Positions 34,534 to 44,797 of a stretch of 64,000 nucleotides of DNA are shown one piece after another. The stretch is taken from positions 186,001 to 250,000 of the forward strand of contig JAJOZX010006139.1 in the NCBI GenBank assembly GCA_023014485.1. Direction: 5' to 3'. The stretch's first letter is position 1; each line of letters begins with the position of its first letter. This stretch comes from Bathynomus jamesi. Lineage: Eukaryota; Arthropoda; Malacostraca; Isopoda; Cirolanidae. The translations under genes were made by a program, and so were the position numbers. The notes beneath the pieces were generated by a model that ran no database searches, was not told where the DNA came from, and saw only the letters and a list, made by a program, of their open reading frames with translations.

Positions 34534-37500
34534 TAGGGTGTGTCGAATTTTTCAACTTTCAAATTCCAAATATGAGGGGTGCTAAAAAGTTGCAGCATGA
34601 CTTAGGAATTCTAAAGATATTTTTGTTAATTTAATATAATTTAGTTTTGCTTGGTAAGAAGCTACATAAAAATAGTTACTTTTTTGACTTTTTTGTGGAA
34701 TTATATAATAATTATTATATTAATAATCATATATGCTGTATATATAATGCACTGCTGTTTTTGCTTATTTCACAGGTTGAAACATACATATTCATCAGTG
34801 TGCTGAAGATTACTTGTCCGTCAGTGCTACCATCCTAACCAGTGGGAATTGACCAACACTGGCTTCGAAAAGGAGGACAAGACTGGGGACATTCACACAT
34901 ATGAGCAACCTAATTGGAACTGGTAGAGAGTTGTTGCCCTCTGAACTCCCAACTCTGCGAGACGTTCTGAAATATGGGCTACTGCTAAGAGAACAAAGTG
35001 GTGAGGATGTGAGAAACTACCCAGCAGCCAGTCTTGCAAAGGACATTTACCCTAAAGTGCTTGAAAAGTGGGAACGAGCAAACAGTTCTTTTGTAGCCCC
35101 CGTTGTAAATTCACGAGTCACAATCTTAAACAAGATCCAAGAGAGCTGGGAGCAGGCCAAAAACATATCTCTTGGGAGAGGAAATCTACATGTCAAAGAG
35201 GCTTTCATTGCAAAACTTGACAAGCTTTTTGACATCCTCAGTTGTAAGTGTAAAGTTGTTCTCTGCTCTGAATTTGGCTGCCTTGCAGATGCTGGTTGCA
35301 AAAACGAAACTCACATTAACTGTACATGCCCTAGGGAGATGAAGATCCCTGTGAAGGAACTTGCTTTCATTAAAGGTCAGAGAGACAAGTCTGGTTCTAT
35401 TGGACCACATCAGATTGGCTTGCCAGATCAACCTGAGCACAACAGACAAGTCAAAAAGCAGAAGCGGCAAGAAGACGAAAGAAGAAGGCTTGCTGAATAT
35501 AAGCAGACACGTAAGCAGGATGTTTCAATGCCATCAAATGAAATAATTTTCTCTGATGATGAAAATGAAGAACAAATAGCTGATGCTCAAGATGGAAAGG
35601 ATGGAAGTTATGAAGTGACATTAGAAATACCAAGCACGTCTTCAACTTCCAATAAAAAGCCAGAGTACAACACATTAGAAATACCTAATGTTGCTATGCA
35701 TAGCATCAGATATGGTGTTGGCCTGCGTGCCACAGCTGCCATCACCACTGCTGCCTTTATGGATGCTGGCTTGATCACTGAAGAAGACAAGAGACTTGTA
35801 GTTGATCACAATAAAGTCAAGAGGGCCCAAGAAAAAGTTATGAGATCCCTGGATCAAGAATTTGATGATCTTTGTAAGAAGGGTGAAATTGACTGCATCT
35901 TCTTTGACGGCCGTCAAGATACAACTAAAGTTATGCTGAAAGCAGACAATTCAGATCGTCAGTTCCCCAGCATCATCAAAGAAGAGCATTATTCTGTGTG
36001 CAGTGAGCCAGGTGGAAGATATCTCTACCACTTCACTCCTGAGAAAGGCTCAACGAGAAAAAAACCTGCTGAAGTTATTGCTGATAATCTTGTAGATTTC
36101 ATGAAGAAGAAGGGCATTGATAAAAGCCTGCAGGCCATTGGAGGTGATTCTACAAATGTTAACACTGGCTGGGAGGGTGGTTCCATGCATTGGGTAGAGG
36201 TCAAGCTTTGCCGTAAGCTGAGCTGGTTGGTTTGTGCCCTCCACACTAACGAGTTACCCCTGCGACACTTGATCACAGCACTGGATGGGAAGACCTTGTC
36301 TAACACAAGTGGACAGGTAACATTGGCAAGATGCTAGACACTGCAACCGAACTTGAAATTGATCCTTCATTCACCAAACTCTCAATTGGAGAGCCTCTTA
36401 CTTCACTGAGTGACAATGTCGTAAAGGATCTCTCTACTGATCAAGCGTACGGGTATAGGATCACACAGGCCATAAGGACAGGAGAACTTCCCACAGATCT
36501 GGCCCTTCTTGAAATTGGTCCAGTGAGCCATTCAAGGTGGTTGACAACAGCAAACAGGCTTTGTCGCATATGGGTTTCAAAACATGGCCTTAAAGGCAAA
36601 ACCCTCAACAACTTAAGACTGATAGTGGAATACATTGTTGGTGTGTACTACCCCTGTTGGTTCAACATCAAAGTAAAACACTCTTGGGTGGAAGGCCCAC
36701 GCCACATCTTGTTTCAGCTGCGGCTAGTTAGGCTGCAAAAGAAGGCTGTAGTGGATGCTGTTTTGCCAACCACCATCAAGCGCTCAGCATGGTATGCATT
36801 CAGCGAAATGATAATCCAGACACTCTTGTGCTCAGATGACAGTGAGGAGAGGAGAGCTGGTGTCCAAAAGATTGTTGACATGAGGGGTGGAGATGATGAC
36901 ACACTTGGAGATCTTTCTGTACGTCCCAGGAAGACACCTTCCATCAACCCCAGTGCTTCTTCCGTGTTGGAGCTGACAGACTGGTCTGACGGGGTATTTG
37001 AACCTCCTTTGACATGTAAACTGACTACAGCGGAAGTAAAGAAGTTCTTTGACAAGCCTATGCAAGTTCCACAGTGGCCCTGTCATGCTCAGTCAATAGA
37101 GAGGTGTGTGAAACAAGTCACAGAGGCAGCAGGCAGGGTGTATACACATGAGAAACGTGAGGGCTATATCAGAGGCCAAGAAGCAAGTCGGCGGCTGATG
37201 TCCAAGAACGAATCAAAGCAAGACTTGATGAAACTTGTTGTTCAAATATTTTTTTTTACTGATGTCATTACTTTCTAATGTTGTTTTATGATTACAAGGA
37301 TATGTTTTATGATTACTAGGATATGTTTTATGCAGAGAAACTAAATTTTTTATAGCATTACCTGACATTTTGAGAAGCTAAAATTAATAAATGTTGTTTT
37401 CCGAGAGCAATTTATGTGCTTTTTAATCAAACATAGATTTACCAAGCTAAGTGTTGAGCAATCACAAAAATAATAGCAGATTTGAATTCTTCACATCCAA

Positions 37501-37574
37501 AAACATATTTTTAAAACCCCTCAGTAAAGGAATTGGCAAAAATTAATTTTCACCTCCCAAATTGACACACCCTA
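34534..37574 (+). mobile_element. Element B: TAGGG-ended transposon carrying family X, nested in A
   Basis: Ends TAGGGTGTGTCGAATTT and, inverted, TAGGGTGTGTCAATTT. Perfect 9-bp duplication CTGTTGTAG at 34525-34533 and 37575-37583. Removing the insert and one repeat restores the reading ASLAVVGHECRDG of A's gene, so the borders are certain. 3041 bp. Confidence 0.93.
34901..37278 (+). pseudogene. Family X transposase candidate of element B (one frameshift)
   Basis: Starting at the ATG of 34901, 478 residues run to 36337; the continuing frame starts about 36305 and runs 315 residues to 37278, so only one shift near 36305-36330 spoils a roughly 790-residue protein. Motifs: LPTLRDV; a Cys-rich segment (CKCKVVLCSEFGCLADAGC...CTC) that may bind zinc and is not obvious in A; acidic/Ser linker; FFDGRQDTT (Asp 1); GGDSTNVNTGWEGG (Asp 2); ALHTNELPLRH; STDQAYGYRI; VSHSRWLTTANR; and CHAQSIERCVKQVTEA (Glu) near the C-terminus. 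An AG before GTTGAAACATAC (34778) might end an upstream intron. No name known to me. Strong candidate for the active protein of this element type. Confidence 0.75.
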
Positions 37575-37869
37575 CTGTTGTAGGTCATGAGTGTAGAGAT
37601 GGTCTTATTAGAAACAAAATTAGATCACGTAAATTAATGAAAGATTTTGTCTAAAAAATATTTTAAGTTCTAGATTATTATTTATCATGCTAAAATATGA
37701 CAAAATGACAATTTGTTAATTGTATAATTTAATGTTTGGCATTTTGGAATGTCAAAAAGCATTTTCAATGAATTTAAAATGGCTGATTTTGATTGATTTT
37801 GATTGCTGATTGAAAACCACTAATACATGTCAATTTGCAGCTTGAGAATGTTTTATCGTGTTGACATTC

Positions 37870-38195
37870 AGTTGAAAGGGGGTCTATGGGCCCAAAAAAT
37901 TAGTTTTTCTAAAATAACTCAAAAACTAATGGTTTTATGAAACAATACCACTCTTAATAATTTGTTCTAAATCAAATTCTGCATCTTTTGGTATGCAAAC
38001 CATCTCTTAGCATGTTCAGAAGAAGAGATATTGCCATTTTCCTGATTTTGCTAGTGCGGCATTAGATTTTTTACAAAAATGGGGGTGGCCACCAATTATT
38101 TTTTTCAGGAATCTTATTTTTATATCAAAAGCCAACTGTTAGTCACTCTGATAAATTAAAATCAAACAAAAATCATAGTTTCAGCCCGGCCTAAA
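37870..38195 (-). repeat. Right TIR of element A
   Basis: Inverse of the left arm, ending ...CCCGGCCTA. Confidence 0.85.
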
Positions 38196-38332
38196 TTGCG
38201 ATGCATGCCTGATTTCCATATTTCAATGGTAATTATTATTAATACAGTTTTCAGACCCTTTATTGGCAATTGATTTTATTAGTGCCTACTGCCTACCCTG
38301 AGTTATTACGCACCGCACATCCCTGCTTGGTG

Positions 38333-38900
38333 CTTGTAGGCCCTATATTAACAATTTAAGAACAGTGAAGTGATTTAAATTCTGGGAAGTGTTGAAGTAA
38401 AACACACAAAAATGGTGAAAAAATATGGTTTTCAATCTATTTGGCATGTGTGTTGTAGGCCTATGGTTAGGACACCCTAGCATAGTGTAGGACTAGGATT
38501 ATTTAGGACTTAATAATGTATTAAATATTAAAATACTTTCAATAGTTTGCTAAGAACTAAACAGAATTAAGAACAGTAATGGAAAGCATTATGCACAGCA
38601 CATAGAAGCTAGCTTGTAGGCCTAGGCAAGATTTTGACTACTTGGGTATCTGGGCTTACACCACACTAGGTTGTCCTAAGTATATAATTCTGAAAGTCTG
38701 AAGCATTTCTAGAAGAGGTAACTCGTGCATACACTTGATCCATAGAAGGTATGAAGAGTTGATAAAATTAGGTCAAAATAGCTTATAATTACATTACATA
38801 ATTACATTTCATTTGAAAAACATGAAGCCACCATGGCCTATTGAAGTTATCCAAGTTATGAGCTAATAAAAATAGAATCCTGCAAAACATCAATCTTAAG
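38333..38900. other. Unassigned AT-rich spacer
   Basis: No ORF, TIR or family match. Probably a LINE 3' UTR towards its right end. Confidence 0.4.
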
Positions 38901-39106
38901 TCCGCTAACTAATGTACAACTATTTACTACCACCAAAGTAGCCTACAAACTCAACCCAAAAATATACAGTATTTACAATCTACAAACTATCTCATTCATG
39001 AAAGAGTAAATTTTTCTTAAAATTAACTAATGAGCTACTGTTTACCACATCATATGGCAAGTCATTCCAAAAATCTACTACCTACTCTATGACTGAAAAA
39101 GTATTT

Positions 39107-39484
39107 TCATAGATCAAGTCTACAAGTCTGTTTTCTAATTTTTTTATTATGCCTATGAATTATCCTATCAGTATCTAGTGAGAGAAAGTTACATACATCT
39201 AAATTGTCCAAACCTGAAAACATTTTGAACATCTGTATCATATCTCCCCTCATACAACATCTCTCAAAACTAAACATACCTAGTTCCTTTAATCTATCCC
39301 TATATTCCAATCTTCTAAGGTTAGGGATAAGCTTGGTTGCTCTACGTTGCAGACCTTCAAGCATATCAATATCATGTCTAAGGTGAGGGGACCAAGCTTG
39401 AATGCAGTATTTAAAGTGAGGCCTAACATAAGAATTACATAATTTACAGATGACTTCCTTACTCTTGTAACTAATATTCCTCTT
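39107..39484 (-). pseudogene. LINE L-a ORF2 C-terminal domain
   Basis: Reads VRPHFKYCIQAWSPHLRHD, LQRRATKLIPNLRRLEYRDR, GDMIQMFKMFSG and HNKKIRKQTCRLDL before a stop at 39107. The YCxQxWSP and QRRATKLI words are characteristic of the region after RT in CR1-like ORF2 proteins. The upstream RT is separated by the hAT 39491-43312. Confidence 0.85.
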
Positions 39485-39888
39485 AATTAGGGGCAGACTG
39501 ATAGTATTCCCAAAGTATTGGTGCCGATACCGATAGTTAGAGCAAAGTATCGGCCGATACCGATATCTGTCCAAAATATCAAAATATGATTCAAAGAATG
39601 TAATTTGACACATGTACTGTAATTCAAAACATATATTTGAAGAAATAGAATTCACAAAATAAAAGTCATGTAATGGAAACAACATGTAATTAAAAAATTG
39701 TAATTCAAAAAGTGTAACTCAATATAACAGTTCACTCAATAATCAAAATTGAGGAACTTCAGATTTTTGGAGAGGATGATTTGTTCTTCAGTGTTGATTG
39801 AGGTGATGTTGGCTTGTTTCACATTGATAACACCAGTACACATTTGAAAACTTGTCGATCGATTTTTACAAACTAGTTGGTGATTCTA

Positions 39889-40835
39889 AGCACACCGGAC
39901 AAAAAATTAGTCACCCCTCTCAGAATGTACCTAATAACGTGTGACAGCGCCTCTGGCCTTGATAACCGCACGAATCCGGCGAGTTTAGTATGCGGAGGTA
40001 CGCCTGCTGGTTCAAATTCATCGTCACTGGAACGAGAGGGCCCATTTCGTGGTACGAAAAACATCCCCAGAATATCACAGAACCACCTCCACCTGAACAA
40101 CACCTTCGACGCATTCAGGATTAAAGGCTTCATTGGACCTGCGATGTACTCGTCGCCTCCCATCATTGGAGAACAAACAAAAACGGGACTCATTGGACCA
40201 AATTACACGTTTCCAATCTGCCGCAGTCCAGTTTTTGTGCCTCTGAGCCCATTTATAACGTGCCAAGTTGTGACTTGCTGTTAACAGCGGCCTCTTCCGT
40301 GGTACCCTGCTCCAGATGTCCATCACATGCAGTTCTCGTCGCAATGTCCGTTCGGAAATTGGTCGCTGGAGAACCTCATTGGTTTCTTGGAGCAATTGTT
40401 CTCTGGTTTGAAAACGATTTGCAGTTACTAGACGAGAAACATGGCGGCGGCCCCTATTGTCGAGAATTGTTTTCCAGCCACAGTTACGCCATCGATTTTC
40501 AGTTGATTGTGAACTACACCACTCTTTGTAAACTCGCTGGACAGTACGCGTTGACACACCAACAAATTGGGCTACTTCAGACATTTTGTGTCCGTGGGCT
40601 CTGCCAAACACGATGGCTCCTTTTTGCCACTGAGTAACGTCTGCCTCACGACCCATTTTGCAGACTATATCCAACACACACTTTGTTCTTCACCACCTCA
40701 TGAAACAGATCTGATCCTGTGTGCTACGTCACCGCTACTTGTCACTTACCAATGCTACATCAGCGCCCTCTGTGTGACCTTGAACTTCCTACTATCGGTG
40801 CTAGTAGGGGTGACTAATTTTTTGTCCGGTGTGCT
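39889..40835 (-). mobile_element. Tc1/mariner-superfamily element, internally deleted
   Basis: Near-perfect 30-bp TIRs reading AGCACACCGGACAAAAAATT then AGTCACCCCT, with TA at 39887-39888 and 40836-40837. 947 bp. Transposase fragment on the minus strand. Confidence 0.92.
39920..40650 (-). pseudogene. Tc1-like transposase, truncated
   Basis: From the Met at about 40650: QKGAIVFGRAHGHKMSEVA and GVSTRTVQRVYKEW (HTH), CGWKTILDNRGRR, then NWTAADWKRVIWSNESRF, where the first catalytic Asp of the usual WSDESRF is Asn. After a shift near 40100 it reads SVIFWGCFSYHEMGPLVPV and soon ends. The second Asp (DNARPH-type) and Glu segments are deleted. Therefore doubly inactive. Typical intact length is about 340 residues. 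Confidence 0.85.
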
Positions 40836-40905
40836 TATATAATTTGAGTGCACTGATCTCAAAAATATAGTTAGTTTTCTCTATCTCGTATGGTTTTCTT
40901 ACTAC

Positions 40906-41164
40906 AGGGTGTCATAAATCCCCCATTTATCCCCAAATGTGAACCATCTTATCGAGACCAACATTGGATTGCACATGCTAAACCATAAATTTTGTTGTTA
41001 TAGACTACAGTAACGCTTACATAATAATGTAGGGTAAATATATATAACAACCAGTCCCATTCCCAGCAAAATACTCTCTCCCCTCCCAGCAAAATACTCT
41101 CCCCTCCCATCAATGGGTGGTTAACATTTGGGGACAGATGAGGTATTACAACACCCCTTGTAGC
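40906..41164. mobile_element. MITE with GGGTGT termini
   Basis: ACAGGGTGTCATAAATCCCC on the left and inverted ACAAGGGGTGTTGTAATACC on the right, with inner TCCCCAAATGTGAACC/GGTTAACATTTGGGGA. The target duplication is not resolved. Contains a small repeat (CCCAGCAAAATACTCTC twice). Confidence 0.6.
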
Positions 41165-41308
41165 ACAAAATCTTTAGGTGATAGAGTAAAACCTAATTAA
41201 AGCAGAATTAAATAGCTCCTAGCTCTTGGACAAGCATATTGCTTGTTTATGAAAGAATAAAAAAATAACAAAAACAAAATATATTTACCTTCTTTACTTG
41301 CAAACATT

Positions 41309-41953
41309 TCAGGACTTATTCCAAAGACTTAAGTATGTGCCGAATGCCAATAAATTGTTCTCCTGCAATCTAGACCCCAAAAGTTCTGCAGAGTCCTTAG
41401 GCAGATTCAAATCCCTGACTAAGTCATTTAGTTCGGCTTGGGTTAATGGTTTAGGATCTCGGTCAGCTGTTGGCTGTTCATAAACATCATCATTGTCTGG
41501 ATTTGGAGCTGAATCAGAATCTGAATTGTATTGATCCAGACTCTCGGGTGGGTGGGGAATAGGAACTTCTGGACCATGGGGTACCAGCCTTATTGCAGAT
41601 GGAAGACTTGGGTATTGAAGGCTCTCTTTATTCTTTGCATTATAACCTTTAACATTGCAAGAACAGAAGTAGCAGTCGTCGGTATGGTTTCTAGGCTCGC
41701 GCCATACCATAGGGATCCCAAATGGCAAACTTTTCTTTTTACCTTTGCTCCAATTCCTTAGTGCTGCAACACACGTAAGACAAACCTTGTGTGGAGCCCA
41801 ACTTTTGTCTTGATCTCCTAATTTAATTCCAAAATAAGCATGATAAGCTCTCTTAATGAAGGTCGTTACATTTGTCCTTTGTTTTACAACAACATACCGA
41901 CCACAAATATAACAAAATATGTCTGGACTATGGGTACATCCTCTAGAAGCCAT
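41309..41953 (-). pseudogene. Unnamed Cys-rich mobile-element protein, N-terminal part (family F)
   Basis: 214 residues from the Met at 41953. Zinc-ligand pattern CYICG, SWAPHKVCLTC and DCYFCSC, with GIPMVWREP between them, then YPSLPSAIRLVPH, an acidic linker, and LTQAELNDLVRDLNLPKDSAELLGSRL. I have met this combination repeatedly in arthropod and cnidarian genomes next to a longer downstream region; here the frame stops at LWNKS, so only the N-terminal part is left. It sits inside the hAT between its MITE and its transposase fragments but is not a hAT protein. Function unknown. It may mark another nested element whose ends I could not find. Confidence 0.5.
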
Positions 41954-42059
41954 TATTAAAATTTTAAAGACGTAATGTTAGAATTATCTATCTGAAAAAT
42001 ATGAAAAAACGAAATTAATTAAAGATAAAAAAGGTAAAAAATTACAAAATGCCCCAAAA

Positions 42060-42980
42060 TTATTTTGCTAATAACTTTAAAACTGTGGGTGATAGAAAGA
42101 AACCGGTAGCATTTTTGAATTCAGCGCAGCGAACTGCTTCAGAATCACAACTCAAAATAAAGAAATCGATTTTCATGCAGACTGGTGTAACATCTCTAGC
42201 CATTGAGAAAAGCCATTCAGAGTCAATTGATCCAGAGGGGTAGCTCATGCACTTCTCAGCAACTTTGGCAATCTCCAGGAAATCAGCAGAATGTTCTCGC
42301 CAGAAAATGAATGGATCCCTATCTCCAGCAATCCGAGGTTGCAACCAGTAGGCATCCAGGGCTGCTTCCACTCATGCGTCTGGGACAGTGAACCTCATGT
42401 CTGTGGTTCCTCAACTAGAATAGGACAAACATCATCATCGAGATCACTACCTTCTGAATCAGAAAGGTTTTCCCAAAGAGGGATTTTCTCAGATGGAGAA
42501 ATTGGACCACTTTGGCAGCATTTCACGGCAATTGCACCTCCAATACACTTTTGTTGGGCCCCCTCCATGTGACTGCATATCTCTTGTCTCAACAATTCCT
42601 TGGCCTTTTCTCGCATGTCCTCGTCTATCAGCCAAGCTCCTTTGAATCAGGGATCAACTGCTGTGGCTAGCAGCAGTTTCTCATTTGAATTATGCTCTAG
42701 AAATCTCTCTGAGAATGTTTGAAGAATTACTTTACAGATTTTCATGAATCTACTCACCAGAATTAGTAGTAGTAGTTGTACATTGACTCTTATTGGCTTC
42801 ATCAAACTCAGTCTTGTGCTTATTGATAAGGTGACTCCTCAGGTTTGAGGTAGAGAAGGTATTTGTGCTTGTTCCTCCATGAGAGACAGAGACACCATAC
42901 AAATTGCAGATCGCCTGTTTTCCATTAGTGCTTGAAGCAGTGAAGAACTTCCACACAATGCTTGGCAATATCACTCTCAC
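42060..42980 (-). pseudogene. hAT (ZBED-like) transposase, internal deletion
   Basis: On the minus strand, 42980-42750 gives a BED zinc finger (SIVWKFFTASSTNGKQAICNLYG...SNLRSHLINKHK; the second Cys of the usual CxxC is lost). 42616-42395 is an acidic linker and 42371-42060 is the C-terminal end with YWLQPR, ADFLEIAKVAEKCMSYP and SIDSEWLFSMA (hAT dimerisation region with the catalytic Glu). The catalytic Asp segments between them are missing and frames differ. Belongs to the hAT 39491-43312. Confidence 0.75.
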
Positions 42981-43249
42981 TAAAGCTAAAGCAAATAAAT
43001 TTATACCAGTAGTTAATAAATTTACAAAAAAAATTATTATACACTGTTGAACTGATTCACAACTTGCAAACTGAGGAAATGATGCCGCAATGGTTACGGA
43101 CTCACTTTATATAGAGCAGTAATGAGTCATGGAAATTTCTAGAAACGTCAGGATAAATTGTAAACACACGTAACTTCTCGAGCAGCCAGGAAGCTTCTAT
43201 TTGGAAAACACCCATTTTTTTTTTTATTCTAAGAAACAAAAACTACCAG

Positions 43250-43866
43250 TATCAGTAGCTACTAACCATCAGTATCAGTACCAATACTGATACAACCACC
43301 AGTCGATGCCTACGCTTAATAACACAGTCTAACACTTTATTTGCTTTATGTCTAACCTCTAAGCACTGCTTAGAAAATTTTAGATCACTACAAACTATAA
43401 TGCCAAAATCCCTTTCCTGTCTAACATCCTCCAACCAGTCCCCTTGTATCTCATAACTAAAGTTTTCATTATTTCTACCAAAATGCATGACTTTGCATTT
43501 TTGAACATTGAATTCTATCTGCCATTTACTAGCCCAAGCAACTAATCTATCAAGATCCCTTTGCAGAAAACTTCACTTTTTTCTATATGAAGGTCAAAAT
43601 GTGATAAAACCCACTCTAATAGACAGAGTTTATTTCCACAACAGTTTTGAAACTGTTGTGGAAATAAACTCTCTATTAGAGTGGGATTTTATCATCATAT
43701 CCCTTTGTAGTTTATAAGAATTTTCTATATTTGTAACTGGAGCAACTACTTTTGTATCATCAACAAATTTAGAAATTTTACAACCTACTCCTTTCTCCAA
43801 ATCATTTAGATATAAAATAAAGAATAATGGACCTAAAACTGATCTGTGTGGTACCCCATTTTTCAC
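43250..43866 (-). pseudogene. LINE L-a reverse transcriptase, C-terminal half
   Basis: 43866-43720 reads GVPHRSVLGPLFFILYLNDL and FVDDTK; the normal catalytic YADD/FADD has Val here, and the PQGS motif is changed to PHRS. After the foldback insertion (43567-43698) it continues as MHFGRNNENFSYEIQG, DVRQERDFGIIV and RHKANKVL, the RT thumb. The frame is then lost at the hAT. Confidence 0.85.
43567..43698. mobile_element. Foldback element, Penelope-like tail (copy 2)
   Basis: 132 bp, flanked by ATCCCTTTGCAG (43555-43566) and ATCCCTTTGTAG (43699-43710), a 12-bp duplication with one mismatch. Starts with the same AAAACTTCACTTTT and TGAAGGTCAAAAT as copy 1 and forms a near-perfect hairpin CCCACTCTAATAGACAGAG...CTCTATTAGAGTGGG without the inner GAAGAGG stem. 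Confidence 0.8.
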
Positions 43867-43978
43867 TTTCTGCCACCCAGATTCATAACCATTTAGAATT
43901 ACTCTGTTTTCTGTCTTCCAACCATTTTTCTACCCAATTTAGCCGATTTTATAACTGACCCTAATATCCCATGAGCTT

Positions 43979-44300
43979 TTAATTTATATAGAAGTCTCCT
44001 ATGTAGAACCTTGTCAAATGCTTTACTAAAATCCAAACAACATCTACATCATTTCCATTATTTACCTGATCAATTACAAACTCTAAAATGTCTAAGAGAT
44101 TAGACAAACAAGACCTTCCTGATCTAAATCCATGTTGTGAACTTGAAATAAGATTAAAATTCTCCAAATGATCTTGATTATTGTTCTTTATAATTCTTTC
44201 TAGTATCTTTCCTACCAATGATGTCAAACTAACAGGTCTATAATTTCCTACCTCATTCTTACTACCCTTTTTATAAATGGGTACTACATTTGCTTTTTTC
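43979..44300 (-). pseudogene. LINE L-a reverse transcriptase, N-terminal half
   Basis: Reads NYRPVSLTSLVGKILERIIK-like sequence then SSQHGFRSGRSCLSNLLD and VIDQVNNG. These are the first RT blocks (fingers). After VDVV the DFSKAFD motif is shifted by a lost base (VWILVKHL...). MITE 44403-44657 lies just upstream. Confidence 0.85.
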
Positions 44301-44402
44301 CATTCATCTGATATTTCTGCATAATTAATTGAACTAGCAACAAAATAGTTAGTGCCTCAGATAAGCTTTCTTCCCTTCTCTGAGAATCCTAGCAAATATA
44401 TA

Positions 44403-44657
44403 AGGCATTCCGTACAAGAAGGGTGAACTATGATATAGAAAATGCATTTTTTGTGTCACTAGAGGGACTAAACTATGGAACTATGGTCTTTCATTTCAAG
44501 ACAAAGTAACCATGAAGAGTGGTTAAGGCACTCATCAAAGCATATAGCATATTTGGTGAAGCTATGTGTAATTACAGTTTCCAAAACTTTACACCTCATT
44601 ACCTCATTTTCTCAAAACTTGATTTTGGTGAGTTCGCCCTTCTTGTATGGAATGCCT
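44403..44657. mobile_element. MITE with AGGCATTCC termini
   Basis: 255 bp, TIRs AGGCATTCCGTACAAGAAGG and inverted AGGCATTCCATACAAGAAGG. Comparison with the intact LINE at 55725-55745 shows it interrupts GCAAATATATTATCAG. Target duplication probably 2-5 bp, AT-rich, not resolved. Confidence 0.8.
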
Positions 44658-44797
44658 CATATGATCAGGTCCAGTAGCTTTATTTGACTTCAATGTATGA
44701 ATCACTTGCTTAACATCATCCTTTCTTATACAAATATGATCAAGAATGCCTGAATTTAGAGGATAAAAAATTAATATCAAAGTTATTTAATTTTTCA

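Larger units (their letters stand above)
31573..37654 (+). pseudogene. Family X transposase candidate of element A (multi-exon, split by element B)
   Basis: Exons with GT-AG borders: 31573-32007, 32280-32542, 32670-32768, 32980-33167 and 33343 onward, the last interrupted at 34533 by element B and ended at 37654. There is a stop at 31801 and shifts near 33660 and 33910-34190. Motifs in order: LPTLKQV; acidic segment (ELTDSDS); GFDGRKDAT (Asp 1); KADGTNTNPG (Asp 2); LLHLNELPLRH (His); STDQYYGY; LLNHSRWLT; finally CHSQNVERHIKLVTEAS with a Glu, continued after B as GHECRDGLIRNKIRSRKLM and stop. This D-D-H-E layout resembles hAT-type RNase H folds; that reading is inference. Same family as the gene of B. 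Confidence 0.72.
30960..38195 (+). mobile_element. Element A: TAGG-ended transposon with an unnamed gene (family X)
   Basis: Inverted arms 30960-31293 and about 37870-38195. Outer ends TAGGCTGGGCTGAAACT and TAGGCCGGGCTGAAACT. Flanks ATGCGATGC (30951-30959) and TTGCGATGC (38196-38204) form a 9-bp duplication with one mismatch, given two extra bases at the right end. A 23-bp insertion (near 31048) separates the arms. Own length without B is about 4.2 kb. Inserted in the hAT 29812-38332. Confidence 0.78.
29812..38332 (+). mobile_element. hAT transposon, outermost host of elements A and B
   Basis: The left end CAGCGACGTGCACTCAGGG and the inverted right end CAGGGATGTGCGG...ACTCAGGGTAGGCAG are related. 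CTTGTAGG occurs at 29804-29811 and again at 38333-38340, an 8-bp duplication; the right end then has seven extra bases beyond CCCTG. A hAT transposase remnant lies at 30131-30830. Elements A and B account for most of its present length. Confidence 0.75.
39491..43312 (-). mobile_element. hAT transposon in LINE L-a
   Basis: Ends GGGGCAGACTGATAG and, inverted, GTAGGCATCGACTGG, each followed by CCGATAC/GGTACTGATAC-type subterminal repeats. Flanks CTTAATTA (39483-39490) and CTTAATAA (43313-43320) fit an 8-bp duplication and join the LINE frame when removed. Holds hAT fragments, a Tc1-like element, a MITE and an unnamed gene. Confidence 0.75.

Noticed and set aside
35047..36306. Many minus-strand ORFs opposite the element B gene
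   Set aside because: They shadow the long plus-strand frame, which has ordered motifs; none of the shadows has a recognisable domain.
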